From Epiperipatus broadwayi (taxonomy: Eukaryota; Onychophora; Udeonychophora; Euonychophora; Peripatidae), in assembly GCA_028023455.1 (NCBI GenBank), contig JAQFVV010001036.1:61788-125787 (forward strand): 64,000 nucleotides of DNA, written 5' to 3'. The notes under the pieces are model-generated. The model ran no database searches. It had not been told where the DNA came from and saw only the letters and a list, made by a program, of their open reading frames with translations. This document shows positions 62,882-64,000 of the stretch, one piece after another. A program made the position numbers and the translations under genes. Within the stretch, counting starts at the first letter, position 1, and every line of letters begins with the position of its first letter.

Positions 62882-63235
62882 CTATGGCGTCTCCCATCTC
62901 GTAGATGCCCTTGTCCATCCCGGCTGATCATCATCCGCTTCTGATGTCTGCTCCGGCATGTTATGTCTGATGATCGAGATGATCTGCTCTTCTGTCATGT
63001 GATATGCTGGCAGCTGTTGGAGGCCTGCCACCTGCCTTGTAGTAGAGACTGGGTTATTGTCTCGCACCGGGGTTTTGGATCCGTACTTCTCGTTGGTGAT
63101 GTGGAAGTAGATCCCCTCTTGTCTTGGTAGGCGTCCAAAAGCTCCATAGTATCTCTCCTCTCGATACTCTCTACGAATGATCTGAGGTTTAAATTCAATT
63201 GTCTCCGCCATGTAATCCCTAGCTGGCCCTAGCAA
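62882..63235 (-). pseudogene. Gag capsid C-terminal part of element C
   Basis: A 117-residue frame. RQEGIYFHITNEKYG, then YHMTEEQIISIIRHNMP, line up in order and spacing with RQNGILCKVSKERY and LSDDQIIRTIRHKMP of the gag of element A. The upstream part of the capsid continues in other frames (for example ENLKDHVESARNLF across 63320-63260, matching SPLKHLESLTDLF), so the ORF is frameshifted. Met at 63235 is not a genuine start. It is inactive as it stands. Confidence 0.75.
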
Positions 63236-63635
63236 GTATGTGCTGGCAATATTGATTTTGTCTAGCTCTGGCTTAGAGTTCAGAAAACAGGTTCCGTGCG
63301 CTCTCTACGTGGTCCTTCAGATTCTCAGATTTTCACCTGCTCTGAAAGGTTTCAATTTTTTGGCCTTTACATTGGCCCATGACTGGCTTGGTTCCCACAT
63401 TTGGTTTATTCCCGTTCGGCTCTCTTCTCCAACTCCTCCAGAGCGTTTGGCCATGATTTCTCCCGGTATATTTCTGTTGTGGCACCGATTCCCTCTATCT
63501 TTTTTTTCTCTGGCGTCCTTTGCTTTTTGTATGATGCCTTCCAGTCCTGCCTTGGCTGTTTTCTTCAATCCTTGCCCTCTTCTATCTAAGCCTTAGCTGT
63601 GCCGATCTCTATTTTCATCGAGGTGATTTCATTTT

Positions 63636-63914
63636 TTACTTAGCGATCTTTATTTCCTCTTTGCTCTGCTCCTCCTCTGACTCTCCGGTGTCTCCCTTCA
63701 CTATTTTTCGTATCTCCCTAATGAGTTCCTCTCTATCCTCCTTTCTCTCTCTCCTTCTTTCTTCCCTATCCTCCCTCATCTCTTTCATCATCTGGCTCAT
63801 CATTCTTATTAGTATTTTTATATCTGATTCGGCCTCCTCTTTCACCTCTGTCTTCTTGAATGTTATAGGGCTTTCCCCGTCTCCTCCCACAGCGATATCG
63901 TTATTGTTGTCCAT
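63636..63914 (-). pseudogene. Gag N-terminal coiled-coil part of element C
   Basis: A 92-residue frame from Met at 63914. Residues 15-47 (ESPITFKKTEVKE, then IKILIRMMSQMMKEM) parallel ESPIYFKNPQLVEKE and MQIMMKMMMNIIREI of the gag of element A. Arg/Glu-rich heptads follow. It stops at 63636, well short of a full gag. A shifted frame carries on at 63568-63317, so the original ORF is broken here. Confidence 0.7.
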
Positions 63915-64000
63915 TTGGTGAAAGATTCTTTTATTCTTTATTTATATCTGCTCTATTATAACTTTTTGCTACCGTTTACAGGAATGTGATTATTTTACTT

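Larger units (their letters stand above)
59658..64000 (-). mobile_element. LTR retrotransposon C, partial (runs off the right edge)
   Basis: On the minus strand, gag relics (63914-62882) are followed by a polypurine tract (62610-62622). After it comes a long LTR-like stretch ending GGCA at 59658 next to (TA)n. The gag is homologous to that of element A. A TATA box (TATAAATAGTC, 61219-61226) matches the TATAAATAGAC of A. The 5' LTR would be outside the window, so the LTR limits are unproven. It is less AT-rich than the rest of the window, especially 61800-63950. No pol was recognised in the visible part. Confidence 0.65.

Overview
The window is eukaryotic, very AT-rich animal DNA. It is gene-poor, dense in (TA)n, (GATA)n and poly-A/T tracts, and full of decayed retrotransposons. 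RTE-type LINEs, a tRNA-derived SINE with a (TA)n tail, LTR elements with long LTRs and an intron-poor family-B-like seven-transmembrane receptor fit a lophotrochozoan. My best guess is a cephalopod mollusc such as an octopus. That is inference; nothing here is diagnostic of the species. No bacterial, phage or CRISPR features were seen.

Layout. 1-613: near-perfect foldback (201-bp arms). 4090-5235: LINE 3' fragment (minus strand) ending in a CCHC motif. 7171-9204: two foldbacks with the first copy of a ~0.93-kb dispersed repeat between them. 13645-15396: 5'-truncated RTE copy 1 (minus). 20770-22745: three-armed compound foldback followed by the second copy of the dispersed repeat. 25373-31872: complete LTR retrotransposon A (minus), with ~1.75-kb LTRs, PBS, PPT and one intact gag ORF but no pol. 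33640-34090: (GATA)n/(GGAT)n satellite. 34455-35987: the only convincing cellular gene, a 510-residue Methuselah-like (class B-like) receptor with a splice acceptor just upstream. 37349-40130: RTE copy 2 (minus), interrupted by a SINE with an 11-bp target-site duplication. 43490-45330: CR1/Jockey-like LINE relic (minus). 47001-47115: twin hairpins. 47296-47473: third RTE fragment (plus). 50073-51470: probable solo LTR. 51492-56172: degenerate LTR element B (plus) with a gag-like coiled-coil relic. 59658-64000: LTR element C (minus), with a gag homologous to that of A; it runs off the right edge.

How the parts relate. Most of the window records insertion and decay. Elements A, B, C, the solo LTR, RTE copies 1 and 3, the SINE and one foldback all abut (TA)n tracts, which therefore act as landing sites, tails or both. 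All three LTR elements show gag but no recognisable pol in the sequence available, so any movement would need enzymes supplied from elsewhere. The foldbacks, if transcribed, would give long double-stranded RNA.
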